A stretch of 64,000 bases of DNA from Monarcha castaneiventris obscurior (lineage: Eukaryota > Chordata > Aves > Passeriformes > Monarchidae). This document shows, piece after piece, positions 1-10,905 of the stretch (positions are counted from its first letter, which is position 1; every line of letters starts with the position of its first letter). The translations under genes and the position numbers were made by a program. Below the pieces are notes generated by a model, which had not been told where the DNA came from, did not search any database, and saw only the letters and a program-made list of their open reading frames with translations. The stretch lies in contig JAMPIT010000348.1 of the NCBI GenBank assembly GCA_026261815.1, positions 960,830-1,024,829 on the forward strand, read 5' to 3'.

Positions 1-457
1 GACCTAAGCAAATTGTTGAATGTAGCCTGGAAGGTATACCAGAACAGAGACTCAGCAGACAAAGATAAACATAATAAACCCCACCACAAGAAGAGGTATG
101 AAAAGGGAGAGTCATCTTGACACATCAAAAAGGGGTCCCCCTTTTCCCTTAGCTGAGGACCAGTGTGCCATTTGCAAGAAGCGGGGGCACTGGAAAAATG
201 AATGTCCATCACGAGCAGAAAAGAAGCCCCCAGTTCCAGAGCTAACTGTAAATACAGACAGAAGGGGACCGAAGGCAACTACCCCAGCAGAGCCTTCGGT
301 TGTAGCTAAGCTGGGGAATGATGATGTTGAATTTCTGGTTGATACAGGGGCAACATATTCTGTGTTAAATACTTTAAAAGGTAAACTGAGTCAAGACACT
401 GTGGATGTGATTGGAGCTACAGGAGTAAGTGAAACGAGGCCTTTTTCCAACCTTTAA
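1..457 (+). pseudogene. ERV gag nucleocapsid end and protease start
   Basis: The open stretch from about 98 to 457 has a zinc knuckle CAICKKRGHWKNEC (C-X2-C-X4-H-X4-C), which packages viral RNA. It is followed by a retroviral aspartic protease active site LVDTGATYS near 338-364, with the catalytic DTG intact. Bases 1-97 read as basic gag in another frame. The protease frame is lost at about 450; its second half (GRDLLEKLE type, near 530-560) continues in a different frame. Confidence 0.85.
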
Positions 458-2063
458 AATTCAAATTGAGAAAACACTGGGTGACTCACCAGTTTCTCTG
501 TATGCCAAATTCCCCAATGCCATTATTGGGCAGAGATTTATTGGAAAAATTGGAAGCAGAAATTAAGTTTTCAAAGGAAGGAAAAGTGAAAGTTACAATC
601 CCAGAATCTAAAATTATCGAAGCAGCTGCTGTACTTGTATAAGAATGCCATGGAAAAATTCCCAAAGAAGTTGAGGAGGCAGTCATTCAAATAGTGTGAG
701 CCAATGATTCTCCTGGGAGATCGAAAAAAGCTGAACCTGTGAGTATCACACTCAAAGTGGGGGCTACACCAGTAAGGCAAAGACAATATCCTCTGAAATT
801 AGAAGCTCGCAAGGGATTAGTACCTATGATAGAAAAGTTTCTCAAATTTGGGTTGTTAGTAGAATGTGAATCCAGGTACAACACACCAATCTTGCCAGTA
901 AAGAAAGCTGATGGTAAAAGCTACAGACTAGTACAGGATTTGAGAGAGATTAACAAGATGACAGAGGACATACATCCAGTGGTAGCAAATCCCTACATGC
1001 TCTTGACAACACTAACTAATGAATTAAGGTGGTTCACTGTTTTAGATCTCAAGGATGCCTTTTTCTGCATTCCTGTGCACAAGAATAGCCAAGAACTCTT
1101 TGCTTTTGAGTGACAGAATCCTGAAACAGGGAGAAAGACCCAGCTCACCTGGACAGTTTTACCACAAAGATTCAAAAACAGCCCAACCATATTTGGAAAC
1201 CAGCTGGCAAAGGAGCTGGAGGACTGGAGGAAACAAGAACCAGGAGGAGCCATTCTCCAGTATGTTGATGACATCTTAATAGCAGCCAAGATGCGAGATG
1301 ACTGCATCCAGCTCACTGTAAGTCTGTTGAACTTTTTAGGCCAAAGTGGGTATCGGGTCTCAAAAGAGAAGGCACAGGTTGCCAGGGAAACAGTAGTTTA
1401 CCTGGGCCTGGAAATTTTCCACGGACATTGACAACTCAGCAGAGGGCAGAAGGAAGCCATCTGCTGCCTTCCAGAGCCCCGTACCATAAAGGAGATGCAG
1501 GCCTTCCTGGGGATGGTAGGTTGGTGTCGCCTATGGATATCAAACTACGGGCTACTGGTGAGACCTTTGTACGAGATCCTTAAAGCAGCTGACAAGGGGA
1601 CAATCACATGGACAGAGAATGCCAGGGCTGCATTTAAACAGCCGAAACATTCCTTGATATCAGCCCCAGCTCTGGGGCTGCCGGACTTGACTAAACCGTT
1701 TGAACTCTTTACATACGAGCGACTGAATGTTGCTCTGGGGGTACTGACACAACACCTTGGAGACCAACGAAGAGCTGTGGCCTATTTTTCAAAACAACTA
1801 GACAATGTAGCCCAGGGTTGGCCAGGATCCTTGAAAGCTGTGGCAGCAACAGTCCTTCTGATACAGGAGGCCCGTAAATTCACCCTGGGGCAACACATTG
1901 TCATGTATGTACCCCATGCAGTGATAAATGTGCTGGAGCAAAAGGGGGGACACTGGCTATCCCCTAGCAGGATGCTCAAATACCAATCTGTGTTGTTAGA
2001 ACAGGATGATGTTACTCTAAAGACAACTTCTGTGGTAAGCCCTGCGATGTTTTGATCATCCAC
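458..2063 (+). pseudogene. ERV reverse transcriptase, broken
   Basis: Protease end and reverse transcriptase, which would copy viral RNA into DNA. Visible landmarks are the finger region around 880-960, the LDLKDAFFCIPV block near 1042-1077 (first catalytic Asp), and the catalytic YVDD at 1261-1272. The thumb/connection part is around 1495-2050. Lesions include TAA at 640-642, TGA at 1111-1113 and another stop near 1430. The tail runs open from 1495 to 2055. Confidence 0.88.
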
Positions 2064-2076
2064 GTTACTTGACAGT

Positions 2077-2763
2077 GTGCCTGAGCATGATTGTTTGCAG
2101 ACAATAGAAGAAACTTATTCCAGCAGACCAGACCTGAAGGATGCTCCTTTGAAGAATCCAGACTGGGAACTGTACACTGATGGGAGCAGCTTCAGGAGAA
2201 ACGGTAGGAGAATGACTGGTTATGCTGTAACCACCTCAGATAAAATCATTGAGGCAAAATCCTTGCCTCCAGATGTATCATCACAGAAAGCTGAACTCAT
2301 TGCACTAACGAGAGCTCTAGAATTGAGCGAGGGAAAGAAGGTGAACATATGGACTGATTCCAAATATGCCTTCAGTGTTGTTCATGCCCATGGAGCTATT
2401 TGGAAAGAACGTGGCCTGCTGACTGCTCAAGGTAAGGAAGTTAAGCATGCTAAACAGATTCTTGCACTTTTACAGAGCATTTGGAAGCCTACGGAAGTGG
2501 CTATCATGCATTGTAAGGGTCATCAAAAGGGGAGAACAGCCCCCGAACTGGGAAATCATTTTGCTGACCAAACAGCAAGAGGGATTGCAGAAAAAGGCAT
2601 TTCTGCAGTGGTACCACAGAAAGAGGTAGATTTGTCATCATTTACCCCAAAATATGATCAGAGAGATCATAAGTTAATTAAGTTCCTTAAAGCTGAGATC
2701 AAGGAAGGTAGGTGGGCTGTTACCCCAGTAGGACAGATTGTGGTTCCACCCTTGCTCCTCTGA
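2077..2763 (+). pseudogene. ERV RNase H domain
   Basis: An open 228-codon stretch with the RNase H acidic residues in order: LYTDGSS (Asp), KAELIALTRALE (Glu) and WTDSKYA (Asp), with a C-terminal HFADQTAR (Asp). The enzyme removes RNA from the RNA-DNA hybrid. The frame closes with TGA at 2761-2763 just before the integrase zinc-binding part, where the parent would have read on. Confidence 0.87.
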
Positions 2764-3783
2764 GAAATAGCCCAACGAGAGCATGAAAGTGCCCATTGGG
2801 GAACAGAAAATCTTTTAAAACATCTGAGGAAAGTAGTGATAGGGAGAGGGATGACTGATATTGTACAGTCTATAACAAGCAAGTGTGAAACCTGCTGCAA
2901 AAACAACCCTGATACAAGCAAGAGAGTTGTGTTAGGAGTGACAAAAACAGGAGATCTCCCGGGAGATTATTAGCAAATAGATTTTGCTGAGATGCCACGC
3001 AAAGAGGGATGCAGGTATATACTGGTACTGGTTAACACCTTCAGTGGATGGCCTGAGGCATTCCCCTGTCGCACCAACACAGCAAAAGAAGTAGTGAAAG
3101 CTTTGCTCAATCATATAATACCAAGATTTGGGGTTCCTTTGGGAATGTCATCAGATAAGGGACCACATTTTGTTGCAATGGTGGTTGGAGAAGTGAACAA
3201 GATTTTGGGACTTACCTGAGATCTACACACACCATACAGGCCCCAGGCAAGTGGTAAAGTTGAACGTATGAATGGGACCCTTAAAACCCAGATTTGCAAA
3301 ATTTGTCAAGAGACATCCATTACATGGGTTCAAGCCCTGCCTATAGCCTTGCTGAGAATCCGCATACAGCCAAGGCAAAGGGACAATATAAGTCCCTATG
3401 AAATATTATATGGCAGGCCATACCAGGTTCCACACATCCCAGGGGAAATTCATATGAGAGGTAAAATTAATTTGCAGAGGTATTTAATGGCTCTGAGTTC
3501 CACTTTGCAGAAGCTCCAGAGATTTGTCGTGTTATCCAAACCAATAGGATTGGACACACCTGCACATCCATTCCAGCCTGGAGACTGGGTCTACATCAAG
3601 TGGTGGGACAGCGACCCCTTGCAAGCCAAGTGGAAGGGACCATTCCAAGTCTTGCTGACCACTTTTACTGCGGTCAAGGTTGCTAGCAAGGGACCGTGGA
3701 TTCACTACTCCAGGGTGAAGAAAGCTTCTGCTCCTGAAACCACCAAGACAGAGACTGATACTAATCAGAAAAATGCAGTTTAA
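2764..3783 (+). pseudogene. ERV integrase
   Basis: Contains an N-terminal HHCC-type zinc finger (the Cys pair lies near 2885-2900). The DDE catalytic core has Asp in QIDFAEM near 2975, Asp in SSDKGPHF near 3150 and Glu in SGKVERMN near 3259. The C-terminal domain ends with a KWKGPFQV motif near 3630-3655. In-frame stops at about 2971 and 3217-3219 split the protein. The last piece (3268-3783) is open and overlaps the env start. Confidence 0.88.
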
Positions 3784-4188
3784 ACTGTTTATTTCATGTT
3801 TGCTGTTTGCCCAACTGGTAACCACAGTTCAGGGTTCACCCCATGATTTGTATAAGACTGTGGTCCAAAATGTATCCAAGATTCTTAATAAGAATAACTG
3901 CTCAATCTGTACCCAGTTACCACCCCTAAATGGGAAGGGTCACTGGCCATTGATTGGCATTTTAAAGAATTAAGAAGGATTTGGATGAAATTTGGAAGGG
4001 AACTCAAATTCTACATGAAGTAGCATCCAGAAATGACACCCTGAAATTTGATCATTTTTGATACCCTCACCTCATGGTTACCAAACTGGGCCTGGGTAAA
4101 AGAAACATTTATAATAGCTGTAGTTGTAGTTATTATCTGTGTAATAGCCTGTGAAACAGCTGGTTGTGTAAACTGGTTCTGTAGGTAA
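3773..4188 (+). pseudogene. ERV env, signal peptide and membrane anchor joined by a large deletion
   Basis: ATG 3773 opens a 66-codon reading frame with a typical signal peptide (FISCLLFAQLVTTVQG). Only about 85 bases after its stop, another frame (4057-4188) encodes a Trp-rich juxtamembrane segment, a Val/Ile-rich membrane span and a short Cys-rich tail, ending with TAA 4186-4188. Almost all of the surface subunit and the fusion part is missing, so this is an internally deleted env. It is not functional. Confidence 0.75.
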
Positions 4189-4194
4189 TGTAGA

Positions 4195-5511
4195 TGTAGC
4201 GGGTTGAATTTGGCTCCCCGTACGGGCCACCAATTCGTGTAGCAGTTTAAGGGTTAACTATGGGCATTAGCCCTCCCCGATGTCCTTGCAGTGAGATAAA
4301 CTGGTAGGAGGCAAAGCAAAGCAGGCACACAACTTGAAAGAAAAAGAAAAAAAAGTTTAATCAACACCCAGATGGTCAAGAACAGAACAAACTTTCAAAG
4401 CTTACCCCCCGTTTTTCCCTTTCCCCAAAATCAGGATCACAGTCCTAGGAAAGGGGGAAAAAGGGGTCTCCCCTTTCTTGCGTGGGTTTCCAAACTGCCA
4501 CTTTTTGCAGATTTGCTTACAATTAAACATTCTCTGCTACAGTGTAACACATCTCTTTTCATGAGCCCTCACAGCCCTTGTGACTGCTAATACAACAGGC
4601 ATTTACATGGGTTTTTTAAGGATGAAACATTTTCCCTTTCGGCTTGAACGTAGGCTTTCCTTTGCCACCAGGTCTTGAAAGCCTTCCCCTGCTTTCATAT
4701 ATATCCTGGCATTCGGCACTCTTCCCCCCCTCTTTACAAGCCATTTGATGAAAATGCCCATTCCCCCCATTTAACATGAACTGAAGAGACGTAACAGTTT
4801 GTAATATTAATAGTTCATCCCACAGCAAGGCAGGGAAATGTTTAAGCTTTCCCGCGCGAGTCACACACCCACAGCGCTGCCGCAGCAGCTCCGTCTCACG
4901 TGACTCCGCCTTCTCCTTCTCCCTGGCTCTGAAGCCGCCATGTCCAGGGTGTTCCCTCGCCCCTTTTTGCCGCGCTGCACCGTGTGAAGAGAGGGGGGTC
5001 CTTTCCTGTTCGCCGCGAAGTTTACTGGCTGTTCGAAGACTCCATCTCGCACGACCTCTGCCCTGGAGCCGGCAGCCACCCCACAGCTCAGGAGAACAAC
5101 TCCCCTCTTATAAATCTGAGTCCATGCTGCAGCACAAATCCCCAGGGGGCAGAAGGCAGGAGCCCTGTCCCCAGCCGCGCAGGCCGGGGGAAGGGGGGGC
5201 CACCCCTCCGTCTCTGCCGTCCCCGCTCCGAGCCGGAACGGAAGGCCGGGGGCCCCCCGAACTTTGCCCCCCTCCTCACCGGGAGAAGGAGGGGAGGAGG
5301 CAGGAGGCAGGGGCGCCCCATCCCCGGGCCCACAGGCTCCAGGAACGGGGCCGACCCCTCTCCATTTCACTCCCAGCTCATGCACCCACCTGAGCCCAGG
5401 AAACTGCGTCTCCTAAAAAACTCCCGCCCTCCGTGGGGCTTAAATATGATAAATTTCGAGAAGCGCATTGGCTTAGAGGGCTGTCTGTCAAGTTTTGACT
5501 AACCCACGACA
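4195..5511 (-). mobile_element. LTR of a second ERV, opposite orientation, inserted in the class I ERV
   Basis: Read on the - strand, the segment begins TGTCGTGGGTTAG (near 5511), has a CCAAT box and a CATATTTAAG TATA-like box within 80 bases, a GC-rich centre (about 4860-5400) and a poly(A)-like ATTAAA near 4353. It ends GCTACA either at 4195 or at 4238. Between those two possible ends lies a copy of a tRNA-Ile 3' end (4199-4232) in the orientation expected of a primer-binding site. I found no matching target duplication, so the exact ends are uncertain. Confidence 0.6.
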
Positions 5512-5764
5512 ATCCACCCCTCGCTTCTCGAAATTTATACATGTGCAAAGTTACAGCAGAAGCAAGGGAAAAAGAAAAACAAAGTTAAAGCAATTACATA
5601 CATTTCCACCCCTAGACACTTCACTACAGTTACAATATACATTTTCACTACAAGTGTACTTACTATAACCTACGACTTGCTTTGCTTATCAGCTCCTAAT
5701 TAGACAGTAGGGTAGAGTAGAGACTAGACAAGGTAGAGTTTGTTAGTCTCTAAAAGGGGGGAAA
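5512..5764 (+). other. Remnant between the inserted LTR and the class I polypurine tract
   Basis: No coding sequence is visible. The stretch ends in a polypurine tract (taaaagggggg at 5751-5761) directly before the class I 3' LTR. It is best read as the class I element's 3' untranslated region, separated from env by the inserted LTR. One arm of a 17-bp inverted repeat lies at 5522-5538. Confidence 0.5.
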
Positions 5765-6243
5765 TGATGCCATGATGAATTTTGTCTTGTCTTTTCTTTT
5801 ATACCCCTGTTATACCTTTTTGCAACTTCTGTATTCTCGGTGCTTTTTTGCCTACATTCTTGGACTCGTTTGTTAAGCTAAGAGACTAAACATTTTAGAG
5901 GCTTCATAGTTAGGGTGCCAGGGTGCCCAGACCCCAAGGTCCTCTCCAGAACACATTTTGTAAACTAAGATAGAACCATCCAGGGGAAGGTTCCTTGGGA
6001 GGGGGGGCTCATTTGAGCCTCTCATTAGGGAATATTTGATAAATATGCTAATTAGTAAGACCTGGAATGTAAGACCAGAGCTAAGAGAGAGAGACTGGGC
6101 GGTGGCGATGGTGGGGTGCACAGAAGTGTATTCGACCTGTTCGTGGTGCACCTAAGGATCCTTACAATAAATACCAAGGTAAAACCCTTTTTCCCCTTCT
6201 AACCGTGTTCGCCTCTTGATTTTTAAGACCAGGAAAGGCATCA
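5765..6243 (+). mobile_element. 3' LTR of the class I ERV
   Basis: 479 bp bounded by perfect inverted ends TGATGCC (5765) and GGCATCA (to 6243). It is preceded by a polypurine tract. It has an A/T-rich TATA-like GATAAATATG near 6039 and a poly(A) signal AATAAA at 6166-6171. The same terminal 7-mers bound the solo LTR at 17513-17952. Confidence 0.85.
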
Positions 6244-7809
6244 GTGGGAGCTGGGAACTTATCAAGTGTACTGTAAAAACTCAGGGCTGGTTACTCAGCA
6301 CTTTTGAGAAGTGCATTGTAAGATTTAAGAACTTGTTGAGCAAAAGTTTTGAGTCCAAAGAGTGGGCTGGTTGCAGGAGCTAAGATGGCTAAGACAATTA
6401 AGCACGAGAGCTCTGTGACACCTCTCTGGTGTCTTTATTAAGCCTGACAAGAATTTGCAACAAACATCACACCCCGTTCTGATGGGTTGGGATGATCACC
6501 CCAACACCAAACTCCACAGAACACCTTAGAAAGGGACATCCCAAAAAACAACCCACTACAGACAGTGCTGCAATCTCTCTATCAGGTGAAATGCCAGTCT
6601 CTTTGTACCTCAAAAACAGAGAGCACACCTTCCCAGTCCTTTGAGAAACACAGCAGAGTTGATTCTGAAAAGAAAACAGTGTCTGAGAAATAACTCTGTT
6701 TCCATTTTTTCTGAACAAACAAAAGAAAACTGGCAATATTTGACAATTAAGTTGTCCATTCTCCATCCTGCTGGTGGAATTTTCTTTACAGAGTTAAAAT
6801 AGTTGCTTCTCTTTGCCTATTATTTTAAAATATTTTTTAAAAAATTGAAATAGTTGCTTCTCTTCTTGCCTTTTATTCTAAAATATTATAAAAGAATAAT
6901 ATTTTTAAAACTACTTTTCCTCCATCCTGAGAAGGTGATGTTCTTACCTCTTGTTGAAAGGCAATACAGCTTCTAAAATTTGCAGACTTTTAAACTGAAC
7001 AACAAAATAGATCTCTCTGTTGTCAAACCTCTGGGACCCCATTAGATTTATAGTTCCCATTCAGCACTATTGTATTAATTTCTATTTGCAACAAGTCATT
7101 TTTATTCTGCTCTCCTGGGGTAGTGTATGTACTTGACATATAATCTCAGTAAATTCCCTCAAACTGGGCAACTCCAGGATTTGTACTATTAGGAACGGAA
7201 GAGTATTGCTTTATAAAATGTTTTTCCAAGGTGTAATAGTGGCTGGAGCAAAAGCCAAAAGCCATTACTTTCTCCTTCAATAATATTATCTATAGCAATG
7301 AATTGTTGCTGAAACAATTTTATTTGATTGGGTCATACAAATAAAACCATGATGCAGGATCAAGTTAGCATAGACCTTGCCAGAAAATTTACTCTCTGCA
7401 GGTTGCCCTGTTCAGCATCATGCAGCACAGAGAAACCAGAGCAGAGCTGAAGCGCCAGTGGCTGGGCAGACAGGAGCACCAGAGGCAGGCTGAGGGCATG
7501 GTCCTGTGTGGAGACCAGCTGCCTCTGCTGCCCACTCTTCCTTTGGCATCTGCTGCCCTGCAGGGAGAAAGCACCACCCAGAGACTGTGTGAGGGAAATG
7601 ACCATTTATTTCCTTTTCCTTCCATAAAGACTTGTGAGAGCCCTGCTAGACCTGCCAGTGCATTGGCCTCTTGCAGGGCTGGGGAGAGTCCTGGGGACTG
7701 GAGACTCTTCTCTTAACAGGGTACAAGGGTCCCCATGGCAATCGGTCCCAGCCCAGGACAGGGGTGCAGGGGCTGAAGCTGCTGCCCTGGGCAGAGGGAT
7801 CTGCCGCTG
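6244..7809. other. No gene recognised
   Basis: AT-rich, ORF-poor sequence. A short imperfect direct repeat (ATAGTTGCTTCTCTT followed by TTTTATT or TATTATT and AAAATATT) occurs at about 6797 and 6850. The part next to 7810 would be the 3' flank of the RING gene on the - strand. Nothing else is supported. Confidence 0.4.
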
Positions 7810-8745
7810 TCACCACCTCCTGCACTGACTCCTTCTGGGGCCTCTCCCATTCCATGGGGACAGGTGCAGGTGGGGGTGGCTGGGAGCCCCGGGGAAAGCA
7901 GCCTCCGCTGTGCCGGCTTCTTTCTCCACGTCATACCCTTTGGGGCCACTGGCAGGAGCCTCCATCCAGGAACTGCTGGTCTGGGAGCTGCTGGAGAGGG
8001 AGCTGGAGCCGAATCTGCTGAAGCTGGAAGTGGAGCTGGAGCTGGCACTGGCCACAGGGCCGTTGTTCTCCTCCCTGATGGCACCAGAGCGCAGCAGCCT
8101 CTGGGCCTCCTCGCTGCACTGGCCCACAATGATGCTGATGAGGCCATGCACCAGTGGTGCCGTGTGTTGCTCGAGGACAGGCTGCAGCACGCGGACCAAC
8201 ACCTCGGCTTTCAGCCCATTGACACACAGGTCGTGCAGGATGGAGCTCTCTGCGGCCTCAACCAGCCACCACCAGTGCCGGAATATCCTCTCCAGCCTCT
8301 GGCGCAGCCAAGGCCTCACGGGCTCCAGCAGCTGCGGTTGTCCACGGAAAAGTCCGGCCCACACCTCGGGCAGGAGGCCACCCAGAAACTCCAGCCCCGA
8401 GAGGCCCTGCTCAGCTGGGGACAGTGTCGCCTGTGGAGGAGTTGGACGGGACACCACAGGGCCATGGAGGCTGTTCTGGTCCAGGTGGCTGGGAGCTCTC
8501 CCTGCCTGGCGGGTGGCCGCTGGCAGCTGCTCGGGAACTGTGCTGGCTGTCTCCAGATACTCGTCTGCATGGTCAAAAAGCCTGACAGTCTCTATCGGTG
8601 TCCTGCAGAGTGGGCACGAGGGATTTCTGTGTGCCCACCGCAGGATGCAGCCCAGGCAGAAGCGGTGGTGACAGGGCAGAGCAGAAGTCACATCCTTCCA
8701 GGAGTCCTGGCAGATGGGGCAGTTGCCATCTGTCTCCGTGGCCAT
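7810..8745 (-). CDS. Topors-like RING finger protein, single-exon ORF
   Basis: The first ATG on the - strand (complement of 8743-8745) gives a 311-residue ORF with no intron or stop. Residues 9-49 form a C3HC4 RING: CPIC, then CHHRFCLGC and SCPLC, which binds two zinc ions and recruits an E2 ubiquitin enzyme. The middle has a helical, Trp-rich region (RLERIFRHWWWLVEAAE) as in the N-terminal part of Topors-type proteins. The tail is Ser-rich. It is much shorter than Topors itself, which exceeds 1000 residues and carries SUMO-binding and RS regions. The intronless form suggests a retrocopy or a short paralog. The - strand stays open upstream to about 8856, but with no earlier ATG. Expected role: nuclear E3 ubiquitin ligase, by family only. 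Confidence 0.72.
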   Translation of the reverse strand: MATETDGNCPICQDSWKDVTSALPCHHRFCLGCILRWAHRNPSCPLCRTPIETVRLFDHADEYLETASTVPEQLPAATRQAGRAPSHLDQNSLHGPVVSRPTPPQATLSPAEQGLSGLEFLGGLLPEVWAGLFRGQPQLLEPVRPWLRQRLERIFRHWWWLVEAAESSILHDLCVNGLKAEVLVRVLQPVLEQHTAPLVHGLISIIVGQCSEEAQRLLRSGAIREENNGPVASASSSSTSSFSRFGSSSLSSSSQTSSSWMEAPASGPKGYDVEKEAGTAEAAFPGAPSHPHLHLSPWNGRGPRRSQCRRW

Positions 8746-8983
8746 GTCTGGGCTCTGCAGCACATTTGGGAGCAGCCCACGGTGTCTGCCTGCCCCAGCC
8801 AGGCAGGGCTGGGAAACAGGAGTGACGGCTCCGGGACTGGCACTGAGATCTGCCAAGAACAGGCCGCACCCAGCAGCAGAGAAGCCTTGCTCGATCCTCT
8901 CAGCCTTGCAGTCTTGCTTGGTAGGAGTTCAAGCTGGAGCCAGAGTGGCCCTGCCAATGTCTGAACGTAAGCAGTGAGGGGGC

Positions 8984-9140
8984 ACAATGTCACAATCCAC
9001 CCCCCCGTGATGTCACAGTCCACTGCTCTGTGACACCAGCTTCCACCCCCAGTGACAGCGCCAAAGGCTGTCCTTGGAACCCCAGGATAAGCTGTGAGGG
9101 ACATAAGGTCACAATCCAGCCCTCGGTGATGTCACCATCT
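8984..9140 (-). promoter_or_regulatory. CRE-like cluster upstream of the RING gene
   Basis: Two TGATGTCA octamers (9008-9015 and 9127-9134), one base from the CREB/ATF/CREM consensus TGACGTCA. Further GTCACA and TGTGACA half-sites lie between them. They occur in two related modules (GTCACAATCCA, then a C-rich run, then GTGATGTCAC). The cluster is 260-390 bases upstream of the ATG. Promoter function is inferred from position and motif only. Confidence 0.4.
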
Positions 9141-9847
9141 GCACTTCAGACTCCTCCACCCTGTGATGACACGGGAGGCCTTCCATCCCTGTAGGCACAC
9201 ATTGTCAGGAGAAAAAAGGAAATACTGTTTCCTAGTTTCAATTTCTGCATTTCCATGTTGCTCTCCCTCAACCACCTGTATCACACGACCTTGGCCCTGT
9301 GTCTAATCCCTGCTCCTGACACCTTGCCATGGTTTCCTGGGGACAGTCCTGGTCTCTATGCACAGGGCCTGTCATCAGCCTCCCTGTGAGATGCCAACAC
9401 ATCCAGGCTTTTCAGGCCAGGCCTGCACAAGTTTTTTCCCTTTTGGTTTAAAAGTCAGAGTTTGTCTTCTTTGCAGCCCTCCTGGATCAGGAGTGATGGA
9501 CACAAGGGCACTTTGCATCTGTGTTTAGGGCTGTGGCACTGTTCTGCCTTGCTTGCCCAGTAAAATGGGTCCCCTTAGTGCTGTCTAGGGGGGCTCCAAA
9601 GCCAGGAAGGAATTCTGCCTTTTGTTTCAGCTGCAGTTCTTTCATCTGCACAATGACAAGGCCAGGCCTCCATGCTGGGAGCACTCCTGAGGTGACAGGG
9701 ACACGCTCCAAAGGACAGCATGTGGGCCCCTGACCTAAGGAAATCTGCAAATACACAAATGGCTCCCCACGGGTGCAGCTCCACTTTTCTCCTCCTGCCT
9801 CACACGGCTTTGGTGAGTTGTCCTCACCACCTGAATCCTGAAGAATC
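9141..9847. other. No gene recognised
   Basis: Mixed-composition sequence with short overlapping ORFs on both strands and no domain, splice pattern or repeat that I can identify. Confidence 0.35.
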
Positions 9848-10050
9848 TGTCAGAAAAATTAATCCACAATGCCAGAGGTTTATGTCAAAAAAGGAGACAG
9901 AGCAGTCCTGTAGCTTTATTCAAATAAAAGGAGAGGCCATGGGCATTTCCCAAGGGGTCTCTGAAATTGTTGGGGGATGCAGCCTCCTTTTTATGCTAAG
10001 TTCCCGGTCGCATCTCCCTCTTCCTTGTCCCCACAAAAAGCACAAAAAGC
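9848..10050 (-). mobile_element. Short LTR, copy 1 of a family with four copies here
   Basis: On the - strand it matches the LTRs at 17305, 49160 and 58740: a TATA-like box, two AATAAA-type signals (one at 9915-9920, complement), and a tail AGACCCC...GGCCTCTCC, then CTGACA near 9848. No polypurine tract or viral gene is attached on the upstream side, so it is a solo or truncated LTR. Confidence 0.65.
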
Positions 10051-10720
10051 AACTGAAGTTTAAAAATGACATTTATTTTAAATTGATACACACACGCTGC
10101 CAATATATATACATACAAATATCAACTGGAGTCTAGAGAACTAATTTATTGTTACAATCGTGCTATGTAAATATACACAGAGATCAACTTCAGTAAAAAA
10201 AATTAATTTATTGCAACCCTCTACAACCACTCACTATAGGCAAATATGAATTTAAGTTTAACAATGTAATTTATTACATATTACTACAACTGTACAGCCC
10301 ATATACAAATACAAAACTATTGATATCCCTCTAAAGAATCCCTAATCCAGAACTAAATAAATAAAATTACAGAACTATACAACTCCATATATATTTAAAT
10401 ATAAGTAAATACAGATATAACCATAACAATGCACAAATGTAAATATGTATTACATACTTCATGACATCTAACATGAAAAATACATTTCATGCATAACAAA
10501 GCTATCTAGAAATATACAAATATCAATGGGCCAATAAAAAATCCATACAATCCCAGCAACAGAACTATACAGCTGCACAACTGAGCAAGTATGGAAATAT
10601 GAATACAGATGTAATATAACAATATACATACATATATATCTATACAAATATCAGTTTATATATCTAAATATCCATATACTTCCAGCTCTCCCAGTCCAAC
10701 TGTGAACATCTAGAACTAGA
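10051..10720. repeat. AT-rich low-complexity block
   Basis: About 650 bases of A/T-rich sequence with many ATATAC, AAATAT and ATACAAAT words and no ORF. A similar block (12071-12380) lies beyond the GC-rich segment, so the pair brackets it. Confidence 0.6.
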
Positions 10721-10729
10721 ACTAGATTG

Positions 10730-10905
10730 GGAGGGATTGCAGGTGCTGATGTTCCCAGGCTCGCCCTCTGTCACTTCTTCCCATGCAGAGCAGCTCTCCT
10801 AGATGGGAGCAGCAGGTGGGACAACTGGAAAGCAAAGGGAACACTGAGTCAGGATCGGGACGTTTCCCTTGGCAGCACCTGCACTTCCATCAGGGAAGAG
10901 GAAAT
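10730..10905 (+). repeat. Duplicated segment, copy A (partner at 12385-12555)
   Basis: Shares an ordered series of near-identical blocks with 12385-12555: gctctccctctgtc-type, tcttcccatgcag, then a GGAAAGCAAAGGGAA-type block, gtttcccttggcagca and atcaggga. The two copies are about 1.65 kb apart in the same orientation. Each follows an AT-rich block, so the duplicated unit may include that block too. Confidence 0.6.

Larger units (their letters stand above)
1..4188 (+). mobile_element. Gammaretrovirus-like (class I) ERV, internal region, 5' end outside window
   Basis: A degenerate provirus in the order gag end, protease, reverse transcriptase, RNase H, integrase, env, all on the + strand. The window opens inside gag, so the 5' LTR and primer site are not visible. 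Class I is supported by the single CCHC knuckle, the integrase with a C-terminal GPF-type motif, and env starting 11 bases before the pol stop in another frame. There are many in-frame stops and frameshifts, so no full protein can be made. The matching 3' LTR lies at 5765-6243, after an inserted LTR. Confidence 0.9.

Noticed and set aside
4199..4232. A tRNA-Ile gene
   Set aside because: Only the 3' part is present, it contains CCA (not genomically encoded in animals) and an insertion; there is no anticodon arm upstream.
5124..5502. Pro/Arg-rich ORFs on both strands near 5 kb
   Set aside because: They fall in the GC-rich part of the inserted LTR; no protein family, and both strands are open.
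8746..8856. N-terminal extension of the RING ORF
   Set aside because: The frame is open, but the codon at 8854-8856 reads TTG on the - strand; the first real ATG is at 8743-8745.
7864..8964. 366-codon + strand ORF and other long + strand frames
   Set aside because: Antisense shadow of the Topors-like RING gene; GC-rich, no domain, while the - strand has a clear C3HC4 RING.
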